DNA of 64,000 bases from DATKPE01 sp035524335 (GTDB lineage Bacteria; Bacteroidota; Ignavibacteria; UBA10030; SZUA-254): assembly GCA_035524335.1 (NCBI GenBank), contig DATKPE010000004.1:1-64000 (forward strand), given 5' to 3'. Below are positions 7,608 through 17,019 of the stretch, one piece after another; within the stretch, counting starts at the first letter, position 1, and each line of letters starts with the position of its first letter. Under the pieces are notes generated by a model, which saw nothing but the letters and a program-made list of their open reading frames with translations, was not told where the DNA came from and made no database searches. A program made the translations under genes and the position numbers.

Positions 7608-9116
7608 TCAGCGGACCAGCCTTTCGCCCTCCCGGAGAATCGTGCGCAGTTGGGCTGACGACAATGCTTCGGAATAGACGCGGACCAGCGGCTCCGTCCC
7701 CGAAAATCGTACAAGCAGCCAACTGCCGTCCTCCAGTATGAACTTGAAGCCGTCGGAGAGATTGGTCCTCACCACCTTTTTCCCGGCGACCTTCTTCGGC
7801 AGGTTGGCCTGCAGACGCTTCAGGATCGACTGCTTCTGACCGGCCTCGATCGTTACATCGATCCGGTCATAATAATGCGCACCCACGATGCCGAACAGTC
7901 TGTCGAGAAGCTCTGAAGGTTTCAGCCCCGTCTTCACCATGAAATCGAGAAAAAACAACCCCGCGAGGATGCCGTCCCTCTCCGGAACATGCCCCTCAAA
8001 TGCATACCCGCCGCTCTCTTCTCCTCCGATCATCGCATTCGTTTCCATCATGCGGGGCGCAACATACTTGAACCCGACGCCGACTTCATAGACCGGCACA
8101 TCGAATGTCTTTCCGAGTTCATCGAGCATCGAGGTTGTGGAGAGCGTTTTGACGATCGGGGCGCGCCGCTTGCGGACTTCAAGGAGATAGAGCGCCAGAA
8201 GCCCGTACACCCGGAGCTGATCGAGAAATCTTCCCTTCTCATCGGCGAACCCGCAGCGGTCGGCGTCTCCGTCCGTGAAGATCACCACATCGGCCTTCAT
8301 TTCCTTCCCCTTCGCAATGCCTGCGTCGATGTTCGGGTGAATCGGTTCCGGCCGGCTCATCTCCGGAAAAATGGGGTTGCGGTCGCTGTGGATCTCGGTG
8401 ATTTTCGTCGCATCCCCCGCAAGGAGTCTGCTGAACCATCCGGCGCCGTTTCCCCACATCGGATCGACCAGAATGTTCAGCCCCGCCTTTTTCAGCGACG
8501 GGATGTCCACCATCGCGCTGATCTGCCGGATGTATGCTTCGTCGGCGTTGAATTCGCGGATCAGGCCGCCGGCCACCGCGTCACGGAATTTTATCCGCCG
8601 GACTTCTGCCGCCGACGGGGGAATCAGCGCTTCTATCGCCGCCAAACCTTCCGGCGCGATCGCACCGCCGTTCTCGTCGCGCACCTTGAAGCCGTTATCG
8701 TACGGAGGGTTGTGACTCGCGGTAATATTGATGGCGCCGATCGCCTTTTTCGCCTTGACGCTGAAGGAGATGACCGGGGTCGGAACCCCGCCGCCGCAGT
8801 AATGTACCGGAATGCCGCTCCCGGCGAGAACCTCCGCCGCCGCCGCGGCAAAATTCTCCGAGTGGAATCTGCGGTCTCCGCCCACGACAATCCCCCGCTT
8901 GAGATCGGCGGCGGAATAGACGCTCCGGAGGTATGCGGCAAATCCGGCGGTACAGCGCCGCAGGTTCCCGAATGTATAATCCTCCGCAATTCTTCCGCGC
9001 CAGCCGTCCGTTCCAAACCGGATCGGATCTCCGGACGCCGCACGTCCCCGCGATGCTTTCCCCTGTTTCCGTCGTGCAGACGGCTTTGACGCTGTCGGTC
9101 TCTTTGCCATGCTCAT
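7608..9116 (-). CDS. Phosphoglucomutase/phosphomannomutase family protein
   Basis: Alpha-D-phosphohexomutase of 502 aa. All four signatures are visible: FGTDGWRG near the start, phosphoserine loop TASHNPPYDNG with Ser134, metal loop DGDADRCGF, and sugar loop GGEESGGYAFEGH, followed by a C-terminal phosphate loop RFSGTEPLVRVYSE. Whether it prefers glucose or mannose phosphate cannot be told; the GEESGG loop fits dual-specific enzymes. About 29 basic residues rich in Lys, Arg and Ala precede the conserved domain and are unusual. An alternative ATG lies two codons in. It could supply sugar phosphate to the glycosyltransferases further along. Confidence 0.92.
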   Translation of the reverse strand: MSMAKRPTASKPSARRKQGKASRGRAASGDPIRFGTDGWRGRIAEDYTFGNLRRCTAGFAAYLRSVYSAADLKRGIVVGGDRRFHSENFAAAAAEVLAGSGIPVHYCGGGVPTPVISFSVKAKKAIGAINITASHNPPYDNGFKVRDENGGAIAPEGLAAIEALIPPSAAEVRRIKFRDAVAGGLIREFNADEAYIRQISAMVDIPSLKKAGLNILVDPMWGNGAGWFSRLLAGDATKITEIHSDRNPIFPEMSRPEPIHPNIDAGIAKGKEMKADVVIFTDGDADRCGFADEKGRFLDQLRVYGLLALYLLEVRKRRAPIVKTLSTTSMLDELGKTFDVPVYEVGVGFKYVAPRMMETNAMIGGEESGGYAFEGHVPERDGILAGLFFLDFMVKTGLKPSELLDRLFGIVGAHYYDRIDVTIEAGQKQSILKRLQANLPKKVAGKKVVRTNLSDGFKFILEDGSWLLVRFSGTEPLVRVYSEALSSAQLRTILREGERLVR

Positions 9117-9154
9117 GCGCTTCGAAATGATGGATTTCCTGTTTCTTCTATGGA

Positions 9155-9183
9155 AAAATAGACATTTTCAGAGGAACTCCCAA
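9155..9183 (-). promoter_or_regulatory. Promoter of the phosphohexomutase gene
   Basis: TTGGGA, 17-nt spacer, TATTTT on the minus strand; predicted leader about 33 nt. It occupies nearly all of the 70-nt gap after modB. Confidence 0.5.
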
Positions 9184-9186
9184 ATC

Positions 9187-10026
9187 TCAACGGTCTATGA
9201 CAACGCTCGTCTTCCGAAGCACCATCCTCAGGACGATCATGATACCGGCAGAGATCGCCAGCAGGACAATTGCCAACGCAACAGCCGTGGAGAAGTCGAT
9301 CTCGAAACCGAGATAGATCGCGAGCGGCATGGTCTGGGTCCGGCCCGGAAAATTTCCGGCAAAGATTATTGTCGCGCCGAATTCCCCGAGCGACCGCGCC
9401 CAGGTCATCAGGATCCCCCCCGCCAGAAACGTGCGGGAAAGAGGCAGTGTCACCGATCTGAAAATCTGCCACGAGGACGCTCCATCGAGCGCGGCAGACT
9501 GTTCGTATTCGGCATTCACCGCACGGAATCCCTGGACGGCCGATTTGACGTAGAACGGCGCCGCGACGAACATCTGTGCAAAGATCACCGCGACCGTGGT
9601 GAACGGAATGGTCCACCCCGCGAGCGCAAGCCACCGTCCGGCAATCCCTGACCGCCCGAATGCCATCAGAAGCGCGACGCCCGCGACGGCCGGGGGGAGA
9701 ACGATCGGAAGGTCCATGACCGTTTCCGCAAGCTCCCGGCCGGCAAAACGGTACTTTGCGATAAGGTATGCGACCGGAGTACCGAGGAATGCCGTCAGCA
9801 CAACGGTGGCCGCGGAAGTTTCGATACTGAGGAGCACCGCATCGGCCACCGTACGCGTTGCGAGCATGCCGATCAGCTGTGACGGTGACGTGCGAAGAAT
9901 GAGCGCCGCCAGCGGAAGGGCAATGAAGACGATGAGCGGGAGACTCAGGAGCACAATGACCCACCGGTGAAACTTCCCCGGCGGATCGGCGGCCCTGATC
10001 CTCCCGAAGCGATGAGATTCCTTCAT
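9187..10026 (-). CDS. modB: ModB, molybdate ABC transporter permease
   Basis: The 279-aa inner-membrane permease has about six hydrophobic segments. The cytoplasmic EAA loop, EQSAALDGASSWQIFRSV followed by TLPLSR, is where the ATPase would dock, and WARSLGEFGATIIFAGN is characteristic of ModB/CysT-type permeases. Its ATG overlaps the modA stop (ATGA). No modC follows: only 70 nt separate it from the next gene, so the ATPase must be encoded elsewhere or borrowed. Confidence 0.93.
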   Translation of the reverse strand: MKESHRFGRIRAADPPGKFHRWVIVLLSLPLIVFIALPLAALILRTSPSQLIGMLATRTVADAVLLSIETSAATVVLTAFLGTPVAYLIAKYRFAGRELAETVMDLPIVLPPAVAGVALLMAFGRSGIAGRWLALAGWTIPFTTVAVIFAQMFVAAPFYVKSAVQGFRAVNAEYEQSAALDGASSWQIFRSVTLPLSRTFLAGGILMTWARSLGEFGATIIFAGNFPGRTQTMPLAIYLGFEIDFSTAVALAIVLLAISAGIMIVLRMVLRKTSVVIDR

Positions 10027-10847
10027 TCCTTCCCCTTGTCCGGCGGGGCGGGCAGGAAACCGAACCTGCGGAGAATTTTCCCGGTTTCGGGGCCACGGCA
10101 GAAATCCAGAAATGCAGTCGCCGTCGTGCGGGCACCGGCCGGGCCGATCATGCCGATCGGATAGACCGCGGTAACGTTCAATTCAGGCGGGATTTCCAGA
10201 GAACGCAGGGTGTGGAGGCTGTCGGTTGCGGCGTCGGACTGGTAGACAAAACCTGCATCGGCTTCACCGAGCCGCACCTTGCCGACGATCGCCTTGACGT
10301 TCTCCTCGTACGATACCACATTGCCCGCTACGCGACCGGCATATTCTTCGCCGAATTTTCGCCCGCACTTCGCGATAACCTCCGCGGCGTAGGCGCCGAC
10401 CGGGACCTCCTTCTGGGCAAGCACGATCTTGATATTCTTCCCGGCGAGATCACGAAGGGATCCGATACCCGCCCGGTTATCGGCCGGCAGGACGACGACA
10501 AGTCTGTTGGTGCAGAGCGTGAAAACTGTGGCTGTGTCGATGTATCCCCCCTCCATTGCCTCCTTCATGGCGGCGGGGCTTGCGGGGGCAAAAATATCGC
10601 CGGCCGCGCCATGACGCAGTTCCTGCAGAAGGACCTGAGATCCGGCGAAGTTGAAGACCACCGTCGTCCCGGGATGGGAACGCTCGAACCTCCTGCCAAG
10701 TTCCGTAAAGGCCTCCGTATACGAAGCCGCTGCGAAGACGGTGATCGTTTCGTGCTGTTCCTGCCCTGCGGCGGTCTGGAAACGGACCGCTCCCGCGGCA
10801 AGAAGCACGATCAGGAGACAGGCGGCTGTCCGGATACCTGCATGCAT
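10023..10847 (-). CDS. modA: ModA, periplasmic molybdate-binding protein
   Basis: A type II solute-binding protein with a signal peptide (MHAGIRTAACLLIVLL). The mature part begins ITVFAAASYTEAFTELG, the usual ModA opening with the oxyanion-contacting Ser, then FNFAGSQVLLQEL and GAAGDIFAPAS, and later GEADAGFVYQSDA. The ATG at 10847 is chosen (274 aa) because GGAAAG-type Shine-Dalgarno GGAAAG lies 6 nt upstream and the signal peptide starts there; an open frame continues 19 codons further. It starts one base after the stop of the GH47 gene, an unexpected pairing. Confidence 0.93.
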   Translation of the reverse strand: MHAGIRTAACLLIVLLAAGAVRFQTAAGQEQHETITVFAAASYTEAFTELGRRFERSHPGTTVVFNFAGSQVLLQELRHGAAGDIFAPASPAAMKEAMEGGYIDTATVFTLCTNRLVVVLPADNRAGIGSLRDLAGKNIKIVLAQKEVPVGAYAAEVIAKCGRKFGEEYAGRVAGNVVSYEENVKAIVGKVRLGEADAGFVYQSDAATDSLHTLRSLEIPPELNVTAVYPIGMIGPAGARTTATAFLDFCRGPETGKILRRFGFLPAPPDKGKE

Positions 10848-10848
10848 G

Positions 10849-12192
10849 TCATTCTTTCCATGTTCGTCTGAGCGGATGCGCTTCCGTATTAAAGACCACT
10901 CCATCCGGGGGGAAAACGTCGCGGGGTGACAGAAGAAGGTAAAGATATTTCAGAGTCTCGGCGAGGAAAAAACTTTCCATGCCGTCCCCCTTTTCTTTCG
11001 TCCTGACATCCTGGAGATAGGCATAGGCGTTGTCGGTCCTGCAGAATGCCGTAAGCCCGTGCAGAAATGTCTCGCCCATTGCGCGGTAGATTGGGTTTCC
11101 GGTGGCGCGGCGGAGATACCAGGCCGACTCGATGATTTCGGGACGGAGATAGTAGCGCCCGTCGGTCACGGTCATGGTCGTATAATCGATTTCTTCCGGT
11201 TCGATGCCGTTCAGGTTCCACATGGCATAGCAGGAGGATTCGAGCCGCACGGCGCGATCGGTATCGCCGGCGAGGCAGAGAGCCCCGGGGAAGAACGCCT
11301 CGAGCGATCCGAACCGAGTACCGGTGCGTTTCCCCGAATTCATGCCGACCTGCCCGTACCAGAGCCGTCCTCCGGCGGAGTCCGCCACATAGCGGTTGAC
11401 GGCGGCAAGGTTGTCCTCCCACATGTGCCGGCAGTCGGGATCGCCGAATAATTTCCACGCCTTGAGGCAGTACTCATAGTACGAATCGATGGCGCCGCCG
11501 ATGTGGCTAACGGTGTCGGTCCACTCGCCCGTTTCCACATTGATCCAGGTCCCGACGAGACCGATCGGCGACCGGTGGCGGAACAGAGCAACGAGCGCCC
11601 GTTTCGACGCGGCATAATAGACCGGATTACCGGTCAGCCTGCTGAGCGTTCCGAATTCCAGGAGCGACGTCCCGATTTCTGCGGGGTTGTTGATCGAATC
11701 CCGGACGGCGCCGGTGCGGAGGTTCACGAACCGGTAAGGCATGCCGGTGGAGGATTTGAAGACCGGCAGAAGGCGGCGACCGAGGTCCTCGGCCCGTTCA
11801 AGGAACCGGGGATCCCCGTCGAGCTGGTAGGCAGAGAGCAGTCCGCCGAGGAGCCGGATGGTGATTTCAAAGCTCTGGACTTCGATCGGGAGGTCGAAGG
11901 TAAGGGAGTCGAGAATGATTTTTTTCGCTTTTGACGCTTCCCCGGTCAGACCCATCATCACCATGCCATCGAATGCGTCGACCGGCGTCATCAGGAGCGA
12001 ATGGGGGTACCAGTCGTGGGGCCGTCCGCTGAGCGGCTGGAGGGCGTCGTGCCCCCAGGCCATCTGTTCGTAGCCGTGCCAGGCGTGGAGGAACTCCGCT
12101 TTCACCGAATCGGCGGCGCTGAGCGGTTGGGTCGATGCGTTCGGCTGGAGGATGAAGCCGGAGAGGAGAACGAAGAGGAAGGTTCTGCGCAT
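10849..12192 (-). CDS. Glycoside hydrolase family 47 alpha-mannosidase (secreted)
   Basis: The 447-aa product has a signal peptide (MRRTFLFVLLSGFILQ) and then a full (alpha/alpha) barrel. GH47 landmarks along the chain: AWHGYEQMAWGHDALQPLSG, TPVDAFDGMVMMGL, SFEITIRLLGGLLSAY, GGAIDSYYEYCLKAW, YYLRPEIIESAWYL, ESFFLAETLKYLYLL, and the calcium-binding Thr in VFNTEAHPL near the C terminus. Known GH47 enzymes are inverting alpha-1,2-mannosidases, chiefly of the eukaryotic ER/Golgi; bacterial members are few. Start chosen at the signal peptide with Shine-Dalgarno AGGAAA; the frame extends 20 codons upstream. It is followed by modA after one base. Confidence 0.93.
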   Translation of the reverse strand: MRRTFLFVLLSGFILQPNASTQPLSAADSVKAEFLHAWHGYEQMAWGHDALQPLSGRPHDWYPHSLLMTPVDAFDGMVMMGLTGEASKAKKIILDSLTFDLPIEVQSFEITIRLLGGLLSAYQLDGDPRFLERAEDLGRRLLPVFKSSTGMPYRFVNLRTGAVRDSINNPAEIGTSLLEFGTLSRLTGNPVYYAASKRALVALFRHRSPIGLVGTWINVETGEWTDTVSHIGGAIDSYYEYCLKAWKLFGDPDCRHMWEDNLAAVNRYVADSAGGRLWYGQVGMNSGKRTGTRFGSLEAFFPGALCLAGDTDRAVRLESSCYAMWNLNGIEPEEIDYTTMTVTDGRYYLRPEIIESAWYLRRATGNPIYRAMGETFLHGLTAFCRTDNAYAYLQDVRTKEKGDGMESFFLAETLKYLYLLLSPRDVFPPDGVVFNTEAHPLRRTWKE

Positions 12193-12233
12193 TGCGTTTC
12201 CTGTCTGATGGCGGTGGAACGGGTTGCGATGCG

Positions 12234-12260
12234 GGGCGGCGGCACGGAGCACCGCCGCCC
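12234..12260. terminator. GC-rich hairpin between enolase and GH47 genes
   Basis: Perfect 9-bp stem GGGCGGCGG / CCGCCGCCC with a 9-nt loop, 27 nt past the enolase stop. No T-tract follows on the minus strand, so it is more likely an attenuator or mRNA 3'-end stabiliser than a full terminator. No promoter was found behind it, so the GH47 and mod genes may depend on read-through from enolase. Confidence 0.4.
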
Positions 12261-12286
12261 GTTATCGTCTTATCGAGCCGTCGGGG

Positions 12287-13573
<1,287 letters not shown>

Positions 13574-13624
13574 TGATGACTCCGGAAGTAATGGAATGAT
13601 CGGTTTTCGGTTGAAATCAGCAAT

Positions 13625-13653
13625 AATATCGCCAAAAACCGAACGACATGCAA
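13625..13653 (-). promoter_or_regulatory. Promoter of enolase
   Basis: TTGCAT, 17-nt spacer, GATATT on the minus strand; predicted leader about 45 nt. The first -10 base departs from T. Confidence 0.45.
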
Positions 13654-13675
13654 TGACCCGTTCCGTCGCCCGGCC

Positions 13676-14713
13676 TCAGCGGGACCTCCGCCCCAGCAGT
13701 TGTTCCGCTTCCGAGAAAACCTCCTCCACCGGAATCCGGGTCATGCACTCCAGATAATGGGAGGGGTCCCTGTGGCAGGACGTCACCCGGCAGGGAGCGC
13801 ATTCGATTCTGCTGTAAAATACCCTGTGTCCCCGCTCCCGGCTGTACGGAAACCACACCTCCGGCGGCTCCGGCCCGAAAATGCCGAACGTGGGTGTGCC
13901 GACCGCCGCACCGATGTGCATCGGTCCGCAATCGTTGGAGATCAGGAGCCTGCAGACGGCGAAGACCGAGGCAAGCTGTCGGACGGGCAGTACGGGCAGG
14001 AGATGGATGACACCTGCCGTTTTCCCCAGGATGTCGCTCATCAGCGCCTCATCGCCCGGTCCGGGACTGAGTAATATTTCGGCTCCGAGTTTTGCGCGCA
14101 GGAGATCGGCGAGGGCGGCAAAACGTTCCGCCTGCCACCGCTTGTTCGGCCAGGTGGCGCCGGGATGAAGCGCGACAAGCGGTCTGCCGGGATCGACATC
14201 CTGGTGCCGGAGGAAGATGCGCGCTTCGCGCAGTTCGTCCTCCGACAGAAAGATCTCTGTATCCGCCTTCCGTCCGGGAACCCCGATCGGCTCAAGATAG
14301 CCGAAATGAAAATCGATCGCCGGCGTCATGCTCCCGAAATCCGGCATCCGGTGGGTGTACAGACTGCCCCGTCCCGGAACGTCGCGGCCGATCCGGATGC
14401 GCGCCCCGCTTGCCCGGGCGAGCAGAGCGCTCCGGGGATTGGAGAAGAGATCGATAAACACATCCAGCCTTCTTTTCCGGAGGAGAAATCCGACCCGGAT
14501 CTGCTCGAGAAAATCCGGACGGGAAAAATCGTAGGGAATGACTTCATCGAGGAACGGGTTCCCCTGGAGCAGTGTCACGGCTTTTTTATCGCCGAGATAG
14601 GCAAGATAGGCGTCGGGATACCGTTCGCGGATCGCGCGGATGAGCGGGGTCGTCAGCACGATATCCCCGATGAACTTCAGACGCGACAGGCAGATGCGGC
14701 GGATGTCAGGCAT
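13676..14713 (-). CDS. GT9-family glycosyltransferase (heptosyltransferase-like)
   Basis: A 345-aa GT-B enzyme of family GT9, which builds the LPS inner core from ADP-heptose in typical Gram-negatives. Evidence: N-terminal RLKFIGDIVLTTPLIRAI, ALHPGATWPNKRWQAERFA in the donor half, and SNDCGPMHIGAAVGTPTFGIFGP in the nucleotide-binding C-terminal half. A cysteine-rich tail (CAPCRVTSCHRDPSHYLEC) is also common in the WaaF-like branch. The exact sugar is unknown. The promoter ends so near the ATG that a leaderless message is likely. Confidence 0.88.
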   Translation of the reverse strand: MPDIRRICLSRLKFIGDIVLTTPLIRAIRERYPDAYLAYLGDKKAVTLLQGNPFLDEVIPYDFSRPDFLEQIRVGFLLRKRRLDVFIDLFSNPRSALLARASGARIRIGRDVPGRGSLYTHRMPDFGSMTPAIDFHFGYLEPIGVPGRKADTEIFLSEDELREARIFLRHQDVDPGRPLVALHPGATWPNKRWQAERFAALADLLRAKLGAEILLSPGPGDEALMSDILGKTAGVIHLLPVLPVRQLASVFAVCRLLISNDCGPMHIGAAVGTPTFGIFGPEPPEVWFPYSRERGHRVFYSRIECAPCRVTSCHRDPSHYLECMTRIPVEEVFSEAEQLLGRRSR

Positions 14714-14718
14714 GGCAG

Positions 14719-14747
14719 AGTATACGCAAGTCGGCCGCCAAATTCAA
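14719..14747 (-). promoter_or_regulatory. Promoter of GT9 gene, leaderless geometry
   Basis: TTGAAT, 17-nt spacer, TATACT on the minus strand. Only 5 nt separate the -10 hexamer from the ATG, so transcription should begin at or within a base or two of the start codon. The -35 overlaps the 3' end of the upstream gene. Confidence 0.6.
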
Positions 14748-17011
14748 CGGGACTCGTTGCCGCCGTGCGGCGGGGCGTGCCGTTCGTACCAGTCGCACCG
14801 GTCGATCCAGTCATCGACCTCACGCCGTTCGGCGGCGGTCGGACACGAGTTGAGAGACTCCCAGAAATGCGCCCGGGCTCGTTCATATTCTCCCATCGCG
14901 AACCAGATGCGGCCGAGCGACTGCTCCCGGATCCCGTCGAAAAGCGGAATGCTCCAGCGCGGGGGGATAAAATCAAAGTCCTTCCTTGCCCTGTCATATT
15001 CCCGCAGACCAAGGAAGAGGCGTCCCCTGAAATATCTGACCAGGGGGGAGGGATGGCTCCTTTCGAGGGAATCCAGAAGGAGGATTTTCACGCTGTCGGT
15101 CAGATGTCCAACCAGAATTTTCCTGAACCCGACAGCCCCGGCGGGATCGCGCATCGCCGCCAGGCGAAGCTGAAGGGATTCGTTGAACCGATCGTACAGA
15201 TCTATCGCGGCCAGCTGTTCCCAGATTTCCGCCGCCCGTGCAGTGTCGCCATCCGCCCAACTGGCGTCTCCGGCAAGACGGAAGAGCGGCCGCAGGGATT
15301 CCCGTTCGGAGGAGTCGCACCGCGCGATGAGTGCCGTGACGGTATCGTACTGTTCCATCGCAAAGACCGACCGGATGATGCCTGCATATGAGTCGCTGTT
15401 GCGGCTCAGCTCGTATGCGGCCGAAAAGATCTTCCGGGCATCGGCCGGATCTCCCGCCGCCAGTCTTCTGTCGGCTTCACCGTTCAATTCCGCTATCTTT
15501 CTGCCGCACACCTTCGCAAAGATCGAAGGCCGGCGGAACAGATATGCCGCATGCGGCTCCCACGACGGCGGCACACTGATCGAATCAAGCATCTCCTCCC
15601 ACGCCGTGATCAGGTGGTGGTAATCCGAAAGATACACCTTTGCAGGGGACGCCCCGCCATACAGCGATCTGAACCGGTCGATGCCGAACCGATCGATCAG
15701 GAACCGGCAGAAGGATCCCATCAGAAGGTAGCTGACGCCGGAGGAGTGCAGGGCGAATCCCACCGGAGATATCAGTTCCTCCGGCCGGTCGGCAATGTGG
15801 AATCTCCTGATCGCCGCGGCATACTCGTGGATCGACCGGTTCCCATAGCTGTCGTCGACGGCGGTTGCAAGTCCTTCCACCAATCCGATATTATAGTGGG
15901 CATGGATAACCGGCATGCCGAATTCTCCGGCCATCGCGTGGACCAGTTCGTGCTTCAGGGCCAGATCCCAGGAACCGAGGGTGAGATGGATCTCGCGCAG
16001 CCACGGCTTGGCGATGTTGGTCGTTCTGGTGCCAAGAAGCCTGTACTGGGCGTCCGGATCCGGATACAGGTACGAGGTGATCCGCCGCTCATCGCGGGTG
16101 CCGAGAACCGATGCTATCTGGCTGTATCGGAACTCATGCTCCGCCGCGACCCGCCAGAGTTCTGAATCGGGAACGGAACCGGACTGATAATAGATGAAGA
16201 AGTGCGGCGTCACGAGCCGGGCGCCAAGCGCCTGCCGCAGATATGATCCCGTTGTTTCCAGCCCGAGGTCACATCGGCGGACCCAACAGACGACAAGCAC
16301 AACAGCGACGAGACCCAGCACCCCATACCGCGCTATCCGGCCCCGACGGCCGATGTCGACAGTCCGGTTCGCCGCGGATTGGAGCCGGACGTACCGGAGG
16401 TGGGCAAGAATAAACAGCGCGGAAGCTGTGAGAAGCGTTATGCCCCGGAAGAATACGAGCGTGGGACGCACCGGCAGCGCCTCATCGTAGGATATGCCGG
16501 GGAAATAGCCGTAGATAAAATTGTATGAATAGATCTGGGGAAGGAAATACCCCTCCGCCAGCGGCACGAGGAGAACCAGAATCACCGCAGAAAAATAAAA
16601 GAAGAGCGCCCTCCGGACCAGGAAATAACCTGCGACTGCGAGCGCCGTGAGCCATACCGCCGTGACAACCGGAATCAGCATATAAAAGGAGAGCCCGTCC
16701 TGCATGGAACAGTTTTTGACAAACAGGCCGGCCAGCGCCGCAAGAACGAGAGGAAGAGCCGCAAGCATCAATACGGGGCGCAGGACGGTGTACAGTATTC
16801 TGCCGAAAGGTTCCCCCGTCCCCGCCCTGGCACGAAGGCGCGCGACGACAAAGGGACCGATCACGACGGGGAGGATGAGCGCGATCGCGGTTGAAAATTC
16901 ATACCCGAGGGTGTTGAACAGCTGCAGGCAGAGCAGGGAAAGGGCCGCGAGAGTCAACACCGTCGCCGAAACCGGAAATGCCCATGACCTCGTCGTAGTG
17001 GTCCGCCGCAT
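14744..17011 (-). CDS. Polytopic membrane protein with MA-clan metallopeptidase-like domain and TPRs
   Basis: A 755-aa protein of unknown function with three parts. Residues 1-245 hold about seven hydrophobic helices. Residues 265-500 form a gluzincin-like domain: zinc motif His354-Glu-Leu-Val-His358 in LKHELVHAMAGEFG and a likely third ligand Glu379 in GLVEGLATAVDD, 21 residues on. Residues 510-745 contain degenerate TPR-like helices. The peptidase domain presumably faces the periplasm. It sits 8 nt after a TMTC-like glycosyltransferase gene in the same transcript, suggesting a role in surface-protein modification or quality control. No named family is recognised over the full length. Confidence 0.8.
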   Translation of the reverse strand: MRRTTTTRSWAFPVSATVLTLAALSLLCLQLFNTLGYEFSTAIALILPVVIGPFVVARLRARAGTGEPFGRILYTVLRPVLMLAALPLVLAALAGLFVKNCSMQDGLSFYMLIPVVTAVWLTALAVAGYFLVRRALFFYFSAVILVLLVPLAEGYFLPQIYSYNFIYGYFPGISYDEALPVRPTLVFFRGITLLTASALFILAHLRYVRLQSAANRTVDIGRRGRIARYGVLGLVAVVLVVCWVRRCDLGLETTGSYLRQALGARLVTPHFFIYYQSGSVPDSELWRVAAEHEFRYSQIASVLGTRDERRITSYLYPDPDAQYRLLGTRTTNIAKPWLREIHLTLGSWDLALKHELVHAMAGEFGMPVIHAHYNIGLVEGLATAVDDSYGNRSIHEYAAAIRRFHIADRPEELISPVGFALHSSGVSYLLMGSFCRFLIDRFGIDRFRSLYGGASPAKVYLSDYHHLITAWEEMLDSISVPPSWEPHAAYLFRRPSIFAKVCGRKIAELNGEADRRLAAGDPADARKIFSAAYELSRNSDSYAGIIRSVFAMEQYDTVTALIARCDSSERESLRPLFRLAGDASWADGDTARAAEIWEQLAAIDLYDRFNESLQLRLAAMRDPAGAVGFRKILVGHLTDSVKILLLDSLERSHPSPLVRYFRGRLFLGLREYDRARKDFDFIPPRWSIPLFDGIREQSLGRIWFAMGEYERARAHFWESLNSCPTAAERREVDDWIDRCDWYERHAPPHGGNESR

Positions 17012-17019
17012 GCGGTTTG

